Assembly (NCBI GenBank): GCA_018820395.1
Contig: JAHJOG010000263.1
Coordinates: 20,425-84,424, forward strand
Origin: Gammaproteobacteria bacterium
GTDB lineage: Bacteria > Pseudomonadota > Gammaproteobacteria > Burkholderiales > Burkholderiaceae_C
Direction: 5' to 3'
Length of the DNA stretch: 64,000 bases
The notes under the pieces are model-generated. The model made no database searches, was not told the DNA's origin, and saw only the letters and a program-made list of their open reading frames with translations. Positions 1 through 8,570 of this stretch are shown one piece after another. How positions within the stretch are numbered: the stretch's first letter is position 1; each line of letters opens with the position of its first letter. The position numbers and the translations under genes are program-made.

Positions 1-88
1 AGCGAAACTTGTCGAGACTCTGCTCGGCGGCTTCGAGCGTGGACGACCAGGAAGGCTCGATGCGATAGGCAATGACATTCTTGAACAC
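1..88 (-). CDS. rdgC: Recombination-associated protein RdgC, N-terminal fragment
   Basis: The gene runs off the left edge; only about 29 residues are present. The N-terminus begins with the FKNVIAYRI pattern typical of RdgC, a nucleoid-associated DNA-binding protein that limits RecA function. I chose the GTG at 88 because RdgC proteins usually begin MFKN or similar and an AAGGA box sits 10 nt upstream of it. An in-frame ATG at 130 would add 14 residues but has no ribosome binding site. The gene is divergent from ilvE. Identity rests on a short stretch, so it is probable rather than certain. Confidence 0.7.
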   Translation of the reverse strand, partial: MFKNVIAYRIEPSWSSTLEAAEQSLDKFR

Positions 89-172
89 GAAGACGGGATC
101 CTTTTCAGAGGTGTTGGCAAAGCCGGCCATTGTCGGCCCGACCGGTGGCCCGACGGACTCTCGGCCCGGTCG

Positions 173-197
173 TAAAATGCCGGGCTTCGCGGCATTT
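173..197 (+). promoter_or_regulatory. Candidate ilvE promoter -10 inside an inverted repeat
   Basis: TAAAAT at 173-178 is a plausible -10 for ilvE. It overlaps a perfect 8-bp inverted repeat (175-182 AAATGCCG and 190-197 CGGCATTT, 7-nt spacer). The repeat could be an operator covering the promoter or a short hairpin in the leader. No good -35 is visible. Confidence 0.3.
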
Positions 198-222
198 CCC
201 GTCGCCCCCAAGGACCCAACAC

Positions 223-1161
223 ATGAGCGCGCTTCCCCCCGCACTGGACGATCGTGACGGCAAGATCTGGATGAACGGCGACCTGGTGGAATGGCGCGAC
301 GCCAAGATCCACGTGCTGAGCCACACGCTGCACTATGGTTGCGGGGCGTTCGAAGGCGTGCGTGCCTACAACACGCAGGACGGCACGGCCATCTTCCGGC
401 TGGCCGAGCATACCGAGCGGCTCTTCAACAGCGCCAAGATCCTGCGCATGAAGATCCCGTTTTCGCCCGAACAACTCATCGAGGCACAGAAGCAGGTGGT
501 GCGCGCGAATCAGCTCGACAGCTGCTACCTGCGTCCGCTCGTGTGGATCGGCTCCGAAAAACTCGGCGTCAACCCGCGCGGCAACCGGATCCACGCCATG
601 GTCGCGGCCTGGTCGTGGGGCGCCTACCTCGGCGACGAGGGCATGAAGCGCGGCATCCGCGTGAAGACCTCGAGCTACACGCGCCACCACGTCAACATCA
701 CCATGACGCAGGCCAAGGCGGTGAGCAACTACAGCAACTCGATCCTCGCCAACATGGAAGCCGTCGACGACGGCTACGACGAGGCGCTCCTGCTCGACGC
801 GAGCGGCTTCGTGTCCGAAGGCGCGGGCGAGAACATCTTCGTGGTCAAGGGCGGCGTGGTCTACACGCCCGACCTGTCGGCCGGCGCGCTCAACGGCATC
901 ACCCGCAACACCGTGCTGCACATCTGCAAGGACCTCGGCCTCGAGCTGGTGCAAAAGCGCATCACTCGCGACGAGGTCTACATCGCCGAAGAAGCCTTCT
1001 TCACCGGCACCGCGGCCGAAGTCACGCCCATCCGCGAACTCGACCGCATCGAGATCGGCGCGGGCTCGCGCGGCCCCATCACCGAGAAGATCCAGAGCGC
1101 GTTCTTCGACATCGTGAACGGCCGCAATCCCAAGTACGCCCACTGGCTCACGAAAGTCTGA
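223..1161 (+). CDS. ilvE: Branched-chain amino acid aminotransferase
   Basis: 312-residue fold-type IV PLP transaminase, matching the family length. It interconverts leucine, isoleucine and valine with their 2-oxo acids using glutamate, in the cytoplasm. The PLP lysine is K165 in the QAKAVSNYSNS segment; the conserved HYGCGAFEGVRAY, SEGAGENIF and FFTGTAAEVTPI segments are present. The ATG at 223 is preceded by AAGGA at 210-214. An open frame continues upstream to 130, but the added residues do not resemble the family. A small zinc-finger gene follows after 2 nt, so the two are probably co-transcribed. Confidence 0.95.
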   Translation: MSALPPALDDRDGKIWMNGDLVEWRDAKIHVLSHTLHYGCGAFEGVRAYNTQDGTAIFRLAEHTERLFNSAKILRMKIPFSPEQLIEAQKQVVRANQLDSCYLRPLVWIGSEKLGVNPRGNRIHAMVAAWSWGAYLGDEGMKRGIRVKTSSYTRHHVNITMTQAKAVSNYSNSILANMEAVDDGYDEALLLDASGFVSEGAGENIFVVKGGVVYTPDLSAGALNGITRNTVLHICKDLGLELVQKRITRDEVYIAEEAFFTGTAAEVTPIRELDRIEIGAGSRGPITEKIQSAFFDIVNGRNPKYAHWLTKV

Positions 1162-1163
1162 CC

Positions 1164-1373
1164 ATGTCTGCCAACGCTGCGATCGAACTGCTCGCCAAGG
1201 ACCTGAACGCGCAAGGCGGCGTGTTCTGCCCGAGCCCCAAGGCCGACATGAAGCTGTGGAGCGCGCACCCCAAGGTGTACCTCGACATCGCCCGCACCGG
1301 CGAAGCCAAGTGCCCGTATTGCGGCACCGTGTACCGGCTCAAGGCGGGCGAATCGGTGGGGCACTCGCACTAG
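1164..1373 (+). CDS. zf-CHCC zinc-finger domain protein
   Basis: 69-residue protein with the C-H-C-C zinc ligand pattern of the zf-CHCC family (C22, H35, C50, C53; CPYC in the second half). This family includes the mitochondrial complex I accessory subunit NDUFS6, but the bacterial role is not established. It starts 2 nt after the ilvE stop codon, so translation is likely coupled. Its link to ilvE is one of gene order only; no joint function is known to me. Confidence 0.85.
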   Translation: MSANAAIELLAKDLNAQGGVFCPSPKADMKLWSAHPKVYLDIARTGEAKCPYCGTVYRLKAGESVGHSH

Positions 1374-1402
1374 CTAGGCCTGTTCGCCGCGCCTCGTGAC
1401 TT

Positions 1403-2686
1403 TCATCGCGAGGGGGTCGAGGCCGGCCGGCCGGCGCCGTTTTGCAGCGGACGCCACGATGGCCTCGGCCGCCCCGATATCAATCCGCGCCACGAATCCT
1501 CCGGCTCCTGCGCGAGCCGCAGGTAGATCATCGCCACGAACAGCAGGCTGAGCCCGATCTGGGCGTCGCGCAGCGCCGAGTTGGCGTTGATCGCGATGAG
1601 CAGGATGAGCATGGCCACGAAGGCCAGGCGGCCGACCAGGTCGTCGCGGCGCCAGGCCTGCCAGAGGCCGGTGAGCAGGATCGCCAGCAGGCTGAGCGCG
1701 CCGGGCAGGCCGGCCTGCGAACCCATCCAGAGCAGGTCGTTGTGCGGCATGTTGTAGTCGGCCAGCAGCTTGGGACCGCGCAGGTGCCATTGCTCGGTCC
1801 AGCCGCCGATGCCCCAGCCCGCGAGCGGCCGGTCGGCGATCATGCGGGCGGTGTCGCGATACATGTAGTAGCGCACGACCCAGCTGCCCTCGGAGACGGC
1901 ACCGGCCTTGGCGGCCTCGACTTCCTGCACGCCGAGCTCGAACTTCTGCTGCACGGCCGGTGAACTCCAGAGGGCGCCCGCGATCACCGCGCCGCCCACC
2001 ACCATCGCGGTGGCAAGCACCTTGAACTGCCGGCGCCACTGGTGCAGGCACGCGGCCGGGATCACGATCAGCAGGCCGAGCAGTGAAGTGCGCGACGGCA
2101 GCGTGATGCTGATGATGAGCGCCACGGCAACGATCACCGCCAGCGCCGGCGGCACGCGCCAGGCCCGCCGATGCGTGATCGCGTCCAGCGCGAACGTCAC
2201 GGCGGTCGCGGCGAGGATGGTGAAGAGGAGCGCGTTGCTGATGGACTTGTTGCCCACCAGCACGATGACACCGCGCCAGGCGTCCCACACCAGGAAGTGC
2301 AGGTGGAACCCGTAATACACCGCGATGAGCGCGATGTTGAAGAGCGCCATCAGCAGGAAGCCGCGCAAGGCCCAGATGGCTTCGTCGCGCGTGAGCGCCA
2401 GCGCCATCAGCACGGTGGCGACGATGCGCAGGCCGTGCACCAGATTGGAGGGCGTTTCGGGGTAGTGCGGCTCGAAGGCGAGCACCACCAGAGTCCACGC
2501 CAGGTAGGCCATCACCGGCCACCACAGCGGGTTGCTTCGCAGGCGTTGCGCCCTTTCGCGCCAATGGCCGGTGCACAAGAGTGCGACGAGCATCAGCAGC
2601 GCGGCCGCGTACGGCACGCCGACCGGCATGAACACCGTGAGGCCCCAGAACAAGGCCGCCGGGCGTACCAAGACCGATCTCTGCAT
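1403..2686 (-). CDS. O-antigen ligase-like polytopic membrane protein
   Basis: 427-residue protein with about ten hydrophobic segments and a large periplasmic loop towards the C-terminus containing GWGIGGWTEQW and PHNDLLWMGSQAGLPG. This layout and the PHN(D/E)(L/Y)L-type loop are characteristic of the O-antigen ligase/polymerase (Wzy_C) family, which joins glycan chains to lipid A-core or other acceptors in the inner membrane. The start at 2686 is preceded by TAGAAT with an 8-nt spacer and no clear ribosome binding site; an in-frame ATG at 2713 is an alternative. The C-terminal 40 residues are basic and proline rich. The acceptor substrate cannot be told, since no glycan genes adjoin it. Confidence 0.75.
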   Translation of the reverse strand: MQRSVLVRPAALFWGLTVFMPVGVPYAAALLMLVALLCTGHWRERAQRLRSNPLWWPVMAYLAWTLVVLAFEPHYPETPSNLVHGLRIVATVLMALALTRDEAIWALRGFLLMALFNIALIAVYYGFHLHFLVWDAWRGVIVLVGNKSISNALLFTILAATAVTFALDAITHRRAWRVPPALAVIVAVALIISITLPSRTSLLGLLIVIPAACLHQWRRQFKVLATAMVVGGAVIAGALWSSPAVQQKFELGVQEVEAAKAGAVSEGSWVVRYYMYRDTARMIADRPLAGWGIGGWTEQWHLRGPKLLADYNMPHNDLLWMGSQAGLPGALSLLAILLTGLWQAWRRDDLVGRLAFVAMLILLIAINANSALRDAQIGLSLLFVAMIYLRLAQEPEDSWRGLISGRPRPSWRPLQNGAGRPASTPSR

Positions 2687-2789
2687 GGGGCAGGATTCTA
2701 GGTGTCGCCCCATTAGCCTTGCAGGGCGCGGGCTTGCGCTTCGAAGACCGGAGGCATCCGATGGCGCGGTCGCGCTGCACAGCGCCGGG

Positions 2790-2803
2790 CCGGACGCGTC
2801 CGG
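2790..2803. repeat. 14-bp perfect palindrome after the sensor kinase gene
   Basis: CCGGACGCGTCCGG is a perfect palindrome 11 nt beyond the kinase stop codon, between it and the ligase gene upstream. It could form a short stem in the 3' end of the kinase mRNA, but no T-run follows, so it is not a standard terminator. Confidence 0.3.
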
Positions 2804-2814
2804 TCAGGCGGCGT

Positions 2815-3996
2815 TCAGGCCGGCAGTGCGATCACGAAGCTGGCGCCGCCGCCGGACCGCTCTTCGCAGCGCACGCTGCCGCCGTGCCGCTCGGCGATCG
2901 ACTTGACCAGGGCAAGCCCCAGGCCGACCCCGCCGTTGCGCTCGCTCGCGCCCGGCAGGCGATAGAAGGGTTCGAAGATGCGCTCGCGCAGAGCGGCCGG
3001 CACGCCGGGCCCACGGTCGCTGACGCGAATCTGCGCTTGACCCGGGCGGCCATCGATCTGCACGCTGATCTCGCCGGCCCCGTAGCGGCGGGCGTTCTCC
3101 AGAAGGTTGCGGATGGCGCGGCGCAAGAGGCGCGGCACGCCCTGGACGGTGAGAGTGTCGCGGTCGACGCTGTCGGCCAGCTCGAGTTCGGCGTCGACGC
3201 GCGCGCATTCCTCGGCCGCGAGGCCGGCCAGGTCGACGGTCTCGACCGTGCCCATGTCGGCTTCCTTGGCGTCGAGCCGGCTTGCCAGCAGGATCTCGTC
3301 GATGAGCTGATCGAGTTCGCCGATGTTGCGCGCGATCTCGTCGCGCGCGGTCGGGGCGGGCTGGTCGCCCATCAGTTCGAGGCTCATGCGGATGCGGGTG
3401 AGCGGCGAACGCAGCTCGTGCGACGCATTGGCCAGCAAGGACTTGTGCGAGCGCACCAGTTGCTCGATGCGCTCGGCGGCGGCGTTGAACCGGTTGGCCA
3501 AATCGGCCACCTCGTCCTGGCCTTCGTCGGCGACCCGCACGGAGAGGTCGCCCTCGCCCCACTTCTGGACGCCGCGCTGCAGCACCTCGAGCCGCTTGGT
3601 GATCCGGCGAACGATCGGGTAGACGCCGAGCGCCACCGCGATGCCGACCAGCGCGATCATCCAGCCCAGGCCGAAGGGCGTGCGCCAGGGCGCCATTCCA
3701 CCCGTGCCGTTGCGGCGCTCGCGCGGCGCCACCTGCAGCGTGAGTGCGCGGCCATCGTCCAGTTTCACGTCGAATTCCAGGCCCTTTCCGGGCACGCGAA
3801 TCGCCTTGCCCGCGCCGATGGCGAGGTCCTGGTCGTTCAGCACCACCACGTCGCGCGGCAGGGGCGCCAGGCGCTCGCGCTCGCTCTGCGCGGCTTCGCG
3901 CACGATCCAGTTGGCGGTCAGGGTGAGGATGAACACGCCCGCCACCACCGCCAGCCAGACGCGGACGTAGAGGTGGCGCGTGTAGAGATTGCGCAT
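2815..3996 (-). CDS. Two-component sensor histidine kinase
   Basis: 393-residue inner-membrane kinase. It has TM1 at about residues 13-30, a periplasmic sensor of about 80 residues, TM2 at about 110-128, a HAMP domain, then the HisKA H-box SHELRSPLTRIR with phosphoacceptor H193. The HATPase domain shows NLLENARRY (N box), SDRGPGVP (G1) and GVGLGLALVKSIAERHGG (G2). The architecture resembles the RstB/CpxA class. It follows the response regulator gene by 25 nt, so the two form an operon. The ATG at 3996 is preferred over a TTG at 4041 that would overlap the regulator. The signal is unknown. Confidence 0.9.
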   Translation of the reverse strand: MRNLYTRHLYVRVWLAVVAGVFILTLTANWIVREAAQSERERLAPLPRDVVVLNDQDLAIGAGKAIRVPGKGLEFDVKLDDGRALTLQVAPRERRNGTGGMAPWRTPFGLGWMIALVGIAVALGVYPIVRRITKRLEVLQRGVQKWGEGDLSVRVADEGQDEVADLANRFNAAAERIEQLVRSHKSLLANASHELRSPLTRIRMSLELMGDQPAPTARDEIARNIGELDQLIDEILLASRLDAKEADMGTVETVDLAGLAAEECARVDAELELADSVDRDTLTVQGVPRLLRRAIRNLLENARRYGAGEISVQIDGRPGQAQIRVSDRGPGVPAALRERIFEPFYRLPGASERNGGVGLGLALVKSIAERHGGSVRCEERSGGGASFVIALPA

Positions 3997-4021
3997 GCGT
4001 TGGGCGGGCCCGTGGCGACGA

Positions 4022-4735
4022 TCAGTCTTGCTGTTTGGCAAACACGTAGCCGACGCCGCGCACGGTCAGGATGCGCTTCGGGTTCTTGGCGTCGATTTCG
4101 ATGGCGGCGCGGATGCGGCCCATGTGCACGTCGATCGAGCGGTCGAAGGCTTCGAGCTCGCGGCCGCGCACCGCTTCCATGATCTGGTCGCGCGACAACA
4201 CGCGGCCGGCGCGCTCGGCCATCGCGACGAGCAGGTCGAACTGGTAGGACGTGAGGTCGGCCGGCTGCCCGGCAACGGTGACGCTGCGCGCGTTGCGATC
4301 GATTTCCAGCGAGCCGAAGCGCATGACGGTGGCGGCGGTGGACTCGTTCGCGCCTTCGCTGCGGCGGCGCAGCACCGCGCGGATGCGCGCCAGCAGCTCG
4401 CGCGGTTCGAACGGCTTGGGCAGGTAGTCGTCGGCGCCGATTTCCAGGCCGATGATCCGGTCCATCGGGTCGCCCTTGGCGGTCAGCATCAGCACCGACA
4501 CCTTGGACAGGCCGTTGGGCAGCGCCCGGATGCGTCGGCACACCTCGAGGCCGTCGGTGTCCGGCAGCATCAGGTCGAGGATCACGAGGTCGGGCGAGCG
4601 CAACTGGAGCTGCTCGATGCCGCTCGCGCCGTCGCCGGCATGGTGAAAGCCGAAACCCGACTTCACAAGGTACTCGCCGACCATCTGCGCCAGTCGCTCG
4701 TCGTCTTCGATCATCAGGAGTTGGGGGGTGCTCAT
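4022..4735 (-). CDS. OmpR/PhoB-family response regulator
   Basis: 237-residue transcription factor with an N-terminal receiver (acidic pocket IEDDE, phosphorylation site D54 in VILDLMLPD, conserved T and K in LTAKG and YLPKPFEP) and a C-terminal winged helix (FDRSIDVHMGRIRAAIE recognition helix, TVRGVGYVF). The family is close to RstA/CpxR. It is the first gene of a regulator-kinase operon. GAGG lies just before the ATG. A GTAAA-N6-GTAAA direct repeat at 4812-4827 upstream is a candidate site for its own binding. Confidence 0.92.
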   Translation of the reverse strand: MSTPQLLMIEDDERLAQMVGEYLVKSGFGFHHAGDGASGIEQLQLRSPDLVILDLMLPDTDGLEVCRRIRALPNGLSKVSVLMLTAKGDPMDRIIGLEIGADDYLPKPFEPRELLARIRAVLRRRSEGANESTAATVMRFGSLEIDRNARSVTVAGQPADLTSYQFDLLVAMAERAGRVLSRDQIMEAVRGRELEAFDRSIDVHMGRIRAAIEIDAKNPKRILTVRGVGYVFAKQQD

Positions 4736-4811
4736 CTCGGTCCTCGGCCGGTGGGTCCGGCTTTCATGTTCACAGCTTCGCGGGTGGACGACAAGAAGTC
4801 TTGAAGGCTCC

Positions 4812-4827
4812 GTAAAGTTCGCGTAAA
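4812..4827 (-). promoter_or_regulatory. Candidate response-regulator box (GTAAA-N6-GTAAA)
   Basis: Two GTAAA half-sites at 4812-4816 and 4823-4827 are spaced 11 bp apart, one helical turn. This is the spacing OmpR/PhoB-family dimers use, and it matches the published form of the CpxR box. It lies 77-92 bp upstream of the regulator start codon and 25 bp from the end of the neighbouring oxidoreductase gene. Autoregulation is the simplest reading. Confidence 0.4.
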
Positions 4828-4851
4828 CCTCTCGCGCCGCAAGCGCCCAGG

Positions 4852-6477
4852 TCAGATCTCGAAGAGCAGTGTGCCCAGGGCGGCGCCCACCGGCTCGACC
4901 GTCATTTTCTCGGCCAGCACCGCGCGCAGGGCCGCGCCGTCGACGCCGGGGTATTCATCACTCACACGCACCAGGATCTCGCCGGCCAGCACCCGCAGCT
5001 GTTCGACCGAGCCGCGCAGCCGGCTCCGGAACGCCGCGTCGTCGAGCTGGTCGTTCAGGCTGCGGTTGAGCTCGGCGAACCAGGGCAGGCTGGCCTGGTC
5101 GAGCATCACCGGCTTGTTCTGCTTTCGGCTCACGCCCGACCAGGCGCGCAGAAAAGGCTGCATGGCCAGGTTGAGCCGCTGGCAGTGCTGCAGCTCTTCG
5201 CGCAGGCTGCCGAGCACGGCGAGGTCGGTCAGGCGCTCGTGGAAGAAGATCTGCGAGAGCACGCCCCAGTAGTAGGTGTAGTCCCAGATCACCTTGGCGG
5301 GCAGCACTTCGGGGTCGCCGAAGAGCGCGTATTGATCGGTGTAGAGCGCCAGCGTGCTCTCGTAGAACGAGTGGTAGATCTGGTCGTAGAGCTGCGACCG
5401 CGCGTCGAGCGCATGGCCGGCGCGGTCGTGCCCGATCAGGTCGACGATGTAGGTGTTGCTCATCGCGATGAAGTCGCTGCCGGGCGAATAGAACGGGTCC
5501 AGGAAGAGCCCCGCCTCGCCGGTGAGCGCCCAGCGCTGGCTCGAAAACACCTGCTTGCAGCCGTAGGAGAAATTGCGGAAGAAGGCGAAGTCTTGCAATT
5601 GGTCGCGCTTGCCGTCGAGTTCGTCGTGCAGCATCGGCTGCCAGATGCGCAGCCAGTCCATCGCCTTGTCGAAGGTGTCGAAGGCTTCCAGCGGATGGTG
5701 TCTCGGGTCGGCCACGATGCCGATCGAATGCGAACCCGAGGCCAGCGGGATCAGCCAAACCCAGTAGCCCGTGCCGACCAGGTGGTTGGTGGACATCCAG
5801 CGCGCACGGGGCTCGCAGCGCGCCCGCCAGGCGGGGTCGTCGCTCCATTCGTCGATCTCGATGCGGCCGCGCACGCGGAACCACACCGCATTGCAGGTGT
5901 GCGCATTGGTCTCGGCCAGGCCGAGCTTGCGCTTGAGGATGCCCGCGCGGCCGCAGGCGTCGATCACCCAGCGCGCCTCGATGTCGTGCGTCTGCTCGCC
6001 TTGCACCCAGGCCAGGCGATGTGGCTGGACTTCGTCTGCAGCCAGCTCGATCCGCACGACCCGCGCGTCGTCGACGAAGCGCACCCCGGCGCGCGTCGCC
6101 TCTTCGGCCAGGTAGTTTTCGAAGATGCCACGGTCGATCTGGTAGCTGGGCACCGACAGCGGACGGCTCGCGCCGATCTCGGTCACCTCGGCGATGTCGC
6201 GCCGGCCTTCGCTGAAGAAGAAGCGAAAGCCGAACTTGCGCAACTGCCGGTCGTCGAGGTGCGGCTTGAGGCCCAGCACCGTGTCGAAATAGTGCGCGCC
6301 GATTTCCACCGACGATTCGCCGACCTTGTGCGTCGCGTGCGGCACCGGGTGCGACCGCCGCTCCAGCACCACCACGTCGATGTCGGCGAAGCGCTGGCGC
6401 AGCTGCAGCGCGAGCGTGAGACCCGCGAGCCCGCCCCCCATGATCACGACGTCGTGACGGCGGAGACCGGCGTTCAT
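4852..6477 (-). CDS. Flavin-dependent halogenase-like oxidoreductase
   Basis: 541-residue FAD protein. The Rossmann motif is VVIMGGGLAGLTLAL (residues 10-24). HKVGESSVEIGAHYF (50-64) and WVWLIP (239-244) follow; the latter fits the WxWxIP signature used to recognise flavin-dependent halogenases. These need reduced flavin from a partner and act on aromatic or carrier-bound substrates, but family members in aryl-polyene-type clusters are not proven halogenases. It is the last gene of a cassette with two ketoacyl-synthase-like genes; the ATG at 6477 follows the preceding stop by 5 nt. Substrate unknown. Confidence 0.75.
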   Translation of the reverse strand: MNAGLRRHDVVIMGGGLAGLTLALQLRQRFADIDVVVLERRSHPVPHATHKVGESSVEIGAHYFDTVLGLKPHLDDRQLRKFGFRFFFSEGRRDIAEVTEIGASRPLSVPSYQIDRGIFENYLAEEATRAGVRFVDDARVVRIELAADEVQPHRLAWVQGEQTHDIEARWVIDACGRAGILKRKLGLAETNAHTCNAVWFRVRGRIEIDEWSDDPAWRARCEPRARWMSTNHLVGTGYWVWLIPLASGSHSIGIVADPRHHPLEAFDTFDKAMDWLRIWQPMLHDELDGKRDQLQDFAFFRNFSYGCKQVFSSQRWALTGEAGLFLDPFYSPGSDFIAMSNTYIVDLIGHDRAGHALDARSQLYDQIYHSFYESTLALYTDQYALFGDPEVLPAKVIWDYTYYWGVLSQIFFHERLTDLAVLGSLREELQHCQRLNLAMQPFLRAWSGVSRKQNKPVMLDQASLPWFAELNRSLNDQLDDAAFRSRLRGSVEQLRVLAGEILVRVSDEYPGVDGAALRAVLAEKMTVEPVGAALGTLLFEI

Positions 6478-6482
6478 GGCGT

Positions 6483-7301
6483 TCAAGCCTGCGGCGAAAT
6501 CTGCAATTGAAGGTGCACGCCGCCGGCGAGCGGCAGGCCCAGCCGGGCGGCGTCGCCGCGCGCCAGCGCCTCGAAGAGCGGCAGCGCATCGGCCATGGCG
6601 TTGATCTGCAGCGCCCGTGCGGCGGGCGATGCCGGAGCGCCGGCCGGGGCCGCGCCGGGCGCCAGCGACCAATCGAACTCGGCCACCGTCCGCTCGGTGC
6701 GTTCGGGCGCGATCACCAGGGCCACCGCCAGCAGGTCGCGGCTGGTCGTCACCGACGACAGGGCGCCGACCGACGGCATGTCGTAGCCGGCGAGCAGCAC
6801 GGCCTGGTGGTCCGCGGCGCATTGGGCGGCGGCTTCGAGCAGGGCCGAGGCGAAAGTGCTTTCGTAGGCCGACACCGAGTTGCTCGCGGCCATGCAGCCG
6901 GTGCCGATGGTCCAGTAGCCCACCGCAGCGTTGTGCACCGAGTTGTGGAACTTGATGGGCGACAGCAGCTTGGGGTCGTTGGCCAGCGTGCTGCACATGT
7001 AGTCGTTGATGCCGAGGTCGCCATGGGCCGAGGCGAAAACGCAGGGCAGGTCGGCCGCCTGCCGGCCGGACGCAGCGATGGACGCCGCGGCCACCTCGAG
7101 GGCCAGGGCCACGGTGTCGGGCGCGCGGCGGCGCTCTGCCGGGGCCAGCACCTGCGGCGACGGCCGCTTGGCGGGCGGGTCGGCCGGCTCGGCTTCGCCG
7201 CGGAACACGGCGCGCGCCAGCTCCCAACCTGGCAGGCTCGGCGCCCACAGGGCCGGGCCTTCGATGTAGAGAGTCGGCGTCTTGGCTGGCGTGGCGCTCA
7301 T
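6483..7301 (-). CDS. Beta-ketoacyl synthase-like partner (chain-length-factor type)
   Basis: 272-residue protein resembling the N-terminal half of a ketoacyl synthase (Ketoacyl-synt_2 type). It has INDYMCSTLAND, KFHNSVHNAAVGYW and IGTGCMAASNSVSAYESTF, with C136 at the position equivalent to the nucleophile elbow. The C-terminal thiolase half and both catalytic histidines are absent. Such proteins pair with a full ketoacyl synthase in aryl-polyene and dialkylresorcinol pathways. The start codon overlaps the stop of the full synthase by 4 nt (ATGA), so the two are translationally coupled, which fits a heterodimer. Confidence 0.75.
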   Translation of the reverse strand: MSATPAKTPTLYIEGPALWAPSLPGWELARAVFRGEAEPADPPAKRPSPQVLAPAERRRAPDTVALALEVAAASIAASGRQAADLPCVFASAHGDLGINDYMCSTLANDPKLLSPIKFHNSVHNAAVGYWTIGTGCMAASNSVSAYESTFASALLEAAAQCAADHQAVLLAGYDMPSVGALSSVTTSRDLLAVALVIAPERTERTVAEFDWSLAPGAAPAGAPASPAARALQINAMADALPLFEALARGDAARLGLPLAGGVHLQLQISPQA

Positions 7302-8491
7302 GCTGCGGCTCCCTTGCCGAACACGAGCGAGCAGTTGTTGCCGCCGAAGCCGAAGGAGTTGCTCAGCGCATGCCGCACGTTGCCGCGCGCCGGCTCGAGC
7401 TTGATCTGAGGGCCGCACTCGGGGTCGAGTCGGCCGGTGTTGACCGTGCCCGGCATCAGCCCTGTTTCGAGCGCCAGCAGGCTGATGACGGCCTCGACGA
7501 TGCCGGCCGCACCCAGCGTGTGTCCGGTGAAGCCCTTGGTGGAGCTGGCGTGCGTGCTTGCCGGAAACCGGCGTGTCACCAGCGCGCCTTCGACCTCGTC
7601 GTTCTTCATGCTGGCGGTGCCGTGCATGTTGATGTAGTCGATCGAGTCGGCCGCGATGCCGGCGCGGGCCAGCGCATCGTCCAACGCTTTCTCGGCGCCC
7701 AGGCCCTGCGGATGCGGCGTGGACATGTGGTGCGCGTCGCTCGCCTCGCCGTAGCCCTGGAGCTCGAGCGCGCCGGGGCCGCGCTCGATCAGCGCGAAGC
7801 CGGCGGCCTCGCCGAGGCTGATGCCGTTGCGTCCGGCGTCGAAGGGACGGCAGGGTTCGGGCGACACGAGCTCCAGCGAGTTGAAGCCGAACAGCACGCT
7901 GCCGCAGAGCGTGTCGACGCCGCCCACCACGGCTGCGTCGACCAGCCCCAGGCGGATCAGCCGCTCGGCCGATGCGAAGGCCTTGGCGCTCGACGAGCAG
8001 GCGGTCGAAATGGTTTCGGACGGGCCTTCGAGACCGAGCGCCTCCTGCACGAACATCCCCAACGAATGCGGGGTGTGGACCCGCGGGCGGTGCTGGTCCG
8101 GCGGAAAGCTGCCGTCGGCCTGGAGCTGCGTGTACGACAGCTCGGTCTCGCCGATGCTGGACGTCGACGTGCCGAGGATCAGCGCGACGCGCGTCGGGCC
8201 GTAGCGTTCACGCGCCTGCGCCACCGCATCGATGAAGCCATCGGCCTGCAGACCGAGCCAGGCCAGCCGGTTGTTGCGGCAGTCCCAGGCGGCGAGGTGT
8301 TCAGGAAGGCGAAGCGCTTCGAGGCCTTCCACGCGCCCGATCCAGGTCGGAAGCGGCGCGTCGCCGAAGTCGTTGGCGCGCAGGCCGCTCCGGGATTGCT
8401 CCATGGCCTGGAGCAGCGCGGCCTTGCCGACGCCGACCGCCGATGTCGCCGTGTAGGCGCTGATCTTGAGGGGTTGAATGGGAGAGGGCAC
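7298..8491 (-). CDS. Beta-ketoacyl-[ACP] synthase
   Basis: About 397 residues, a FabF/FabB-type condensing enzyme with an intact catalytic set: C165 in STACSSSAK, H290 in NMHGTASMKND and H324 in STKGFTGHTLGAAG. It should perform decarboxylative Claisen condensation on an ACP-bound chain. It is the first gene of the cassette and no ACP, ketoreductase or dehydratase lies nearby. The start is uncertain. A GTG at 8491 gives the usual N-terminus, but there is no ribosome binding site; the frame stays open upstream to 8623 with residues that do not resemble the family. Confidence 0.85.
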   Translation of the reverse strand: MPSPIQPLKISAYTATSAVGVGKAALLQAMEQSRSGLRANDFGDAPLPTWIGRVEGLEALRLPEHLAAWDCRNNRLAWLGLQADGFIDAVAQARERYGPTRVALILGTSTSSIGETELSYTQLQADGSFPPDQHRPRVHTPHSLGMFVQEALGLEGPSETISTACSSSAKAFASAERLIRLGLVDAAVVGGVDTLCGSVLFGFNSLELVSPEPCRPFDAGRNGISLGEAAGFALIERGPGALELQGYGEASDAHHMSTPHPQGLGAEKALDDALARAGIAADSIDYINMHGTASMKNDEVEGALVTRRFPASTHASSTKGFTGHTLGAAGIVEAVISLLALETGLMPGTVNTGRLDPECGPQIKLEPARGNVRHALSNSFGFGGNNCSLVFGKGAAA

Positions 8492-8570
8492 GGTGTGTGT
8501 CGAGAAGCGAAAAAAACACGACAGAGTACCAGTTAGCCGGTGCCCGAAGGCGCCCCGCGATGGTCGAGGG

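Noticed and set aside
4852..7248. A single 798-residue protein reading from 7248 down through the halogenase-like gene.
   Set aside because: The first 257 residues are an out-of-frame reading of the half-synthase gene (6483-7301), rich in arginine and alanine; the true start with FAD motif is at 6477.
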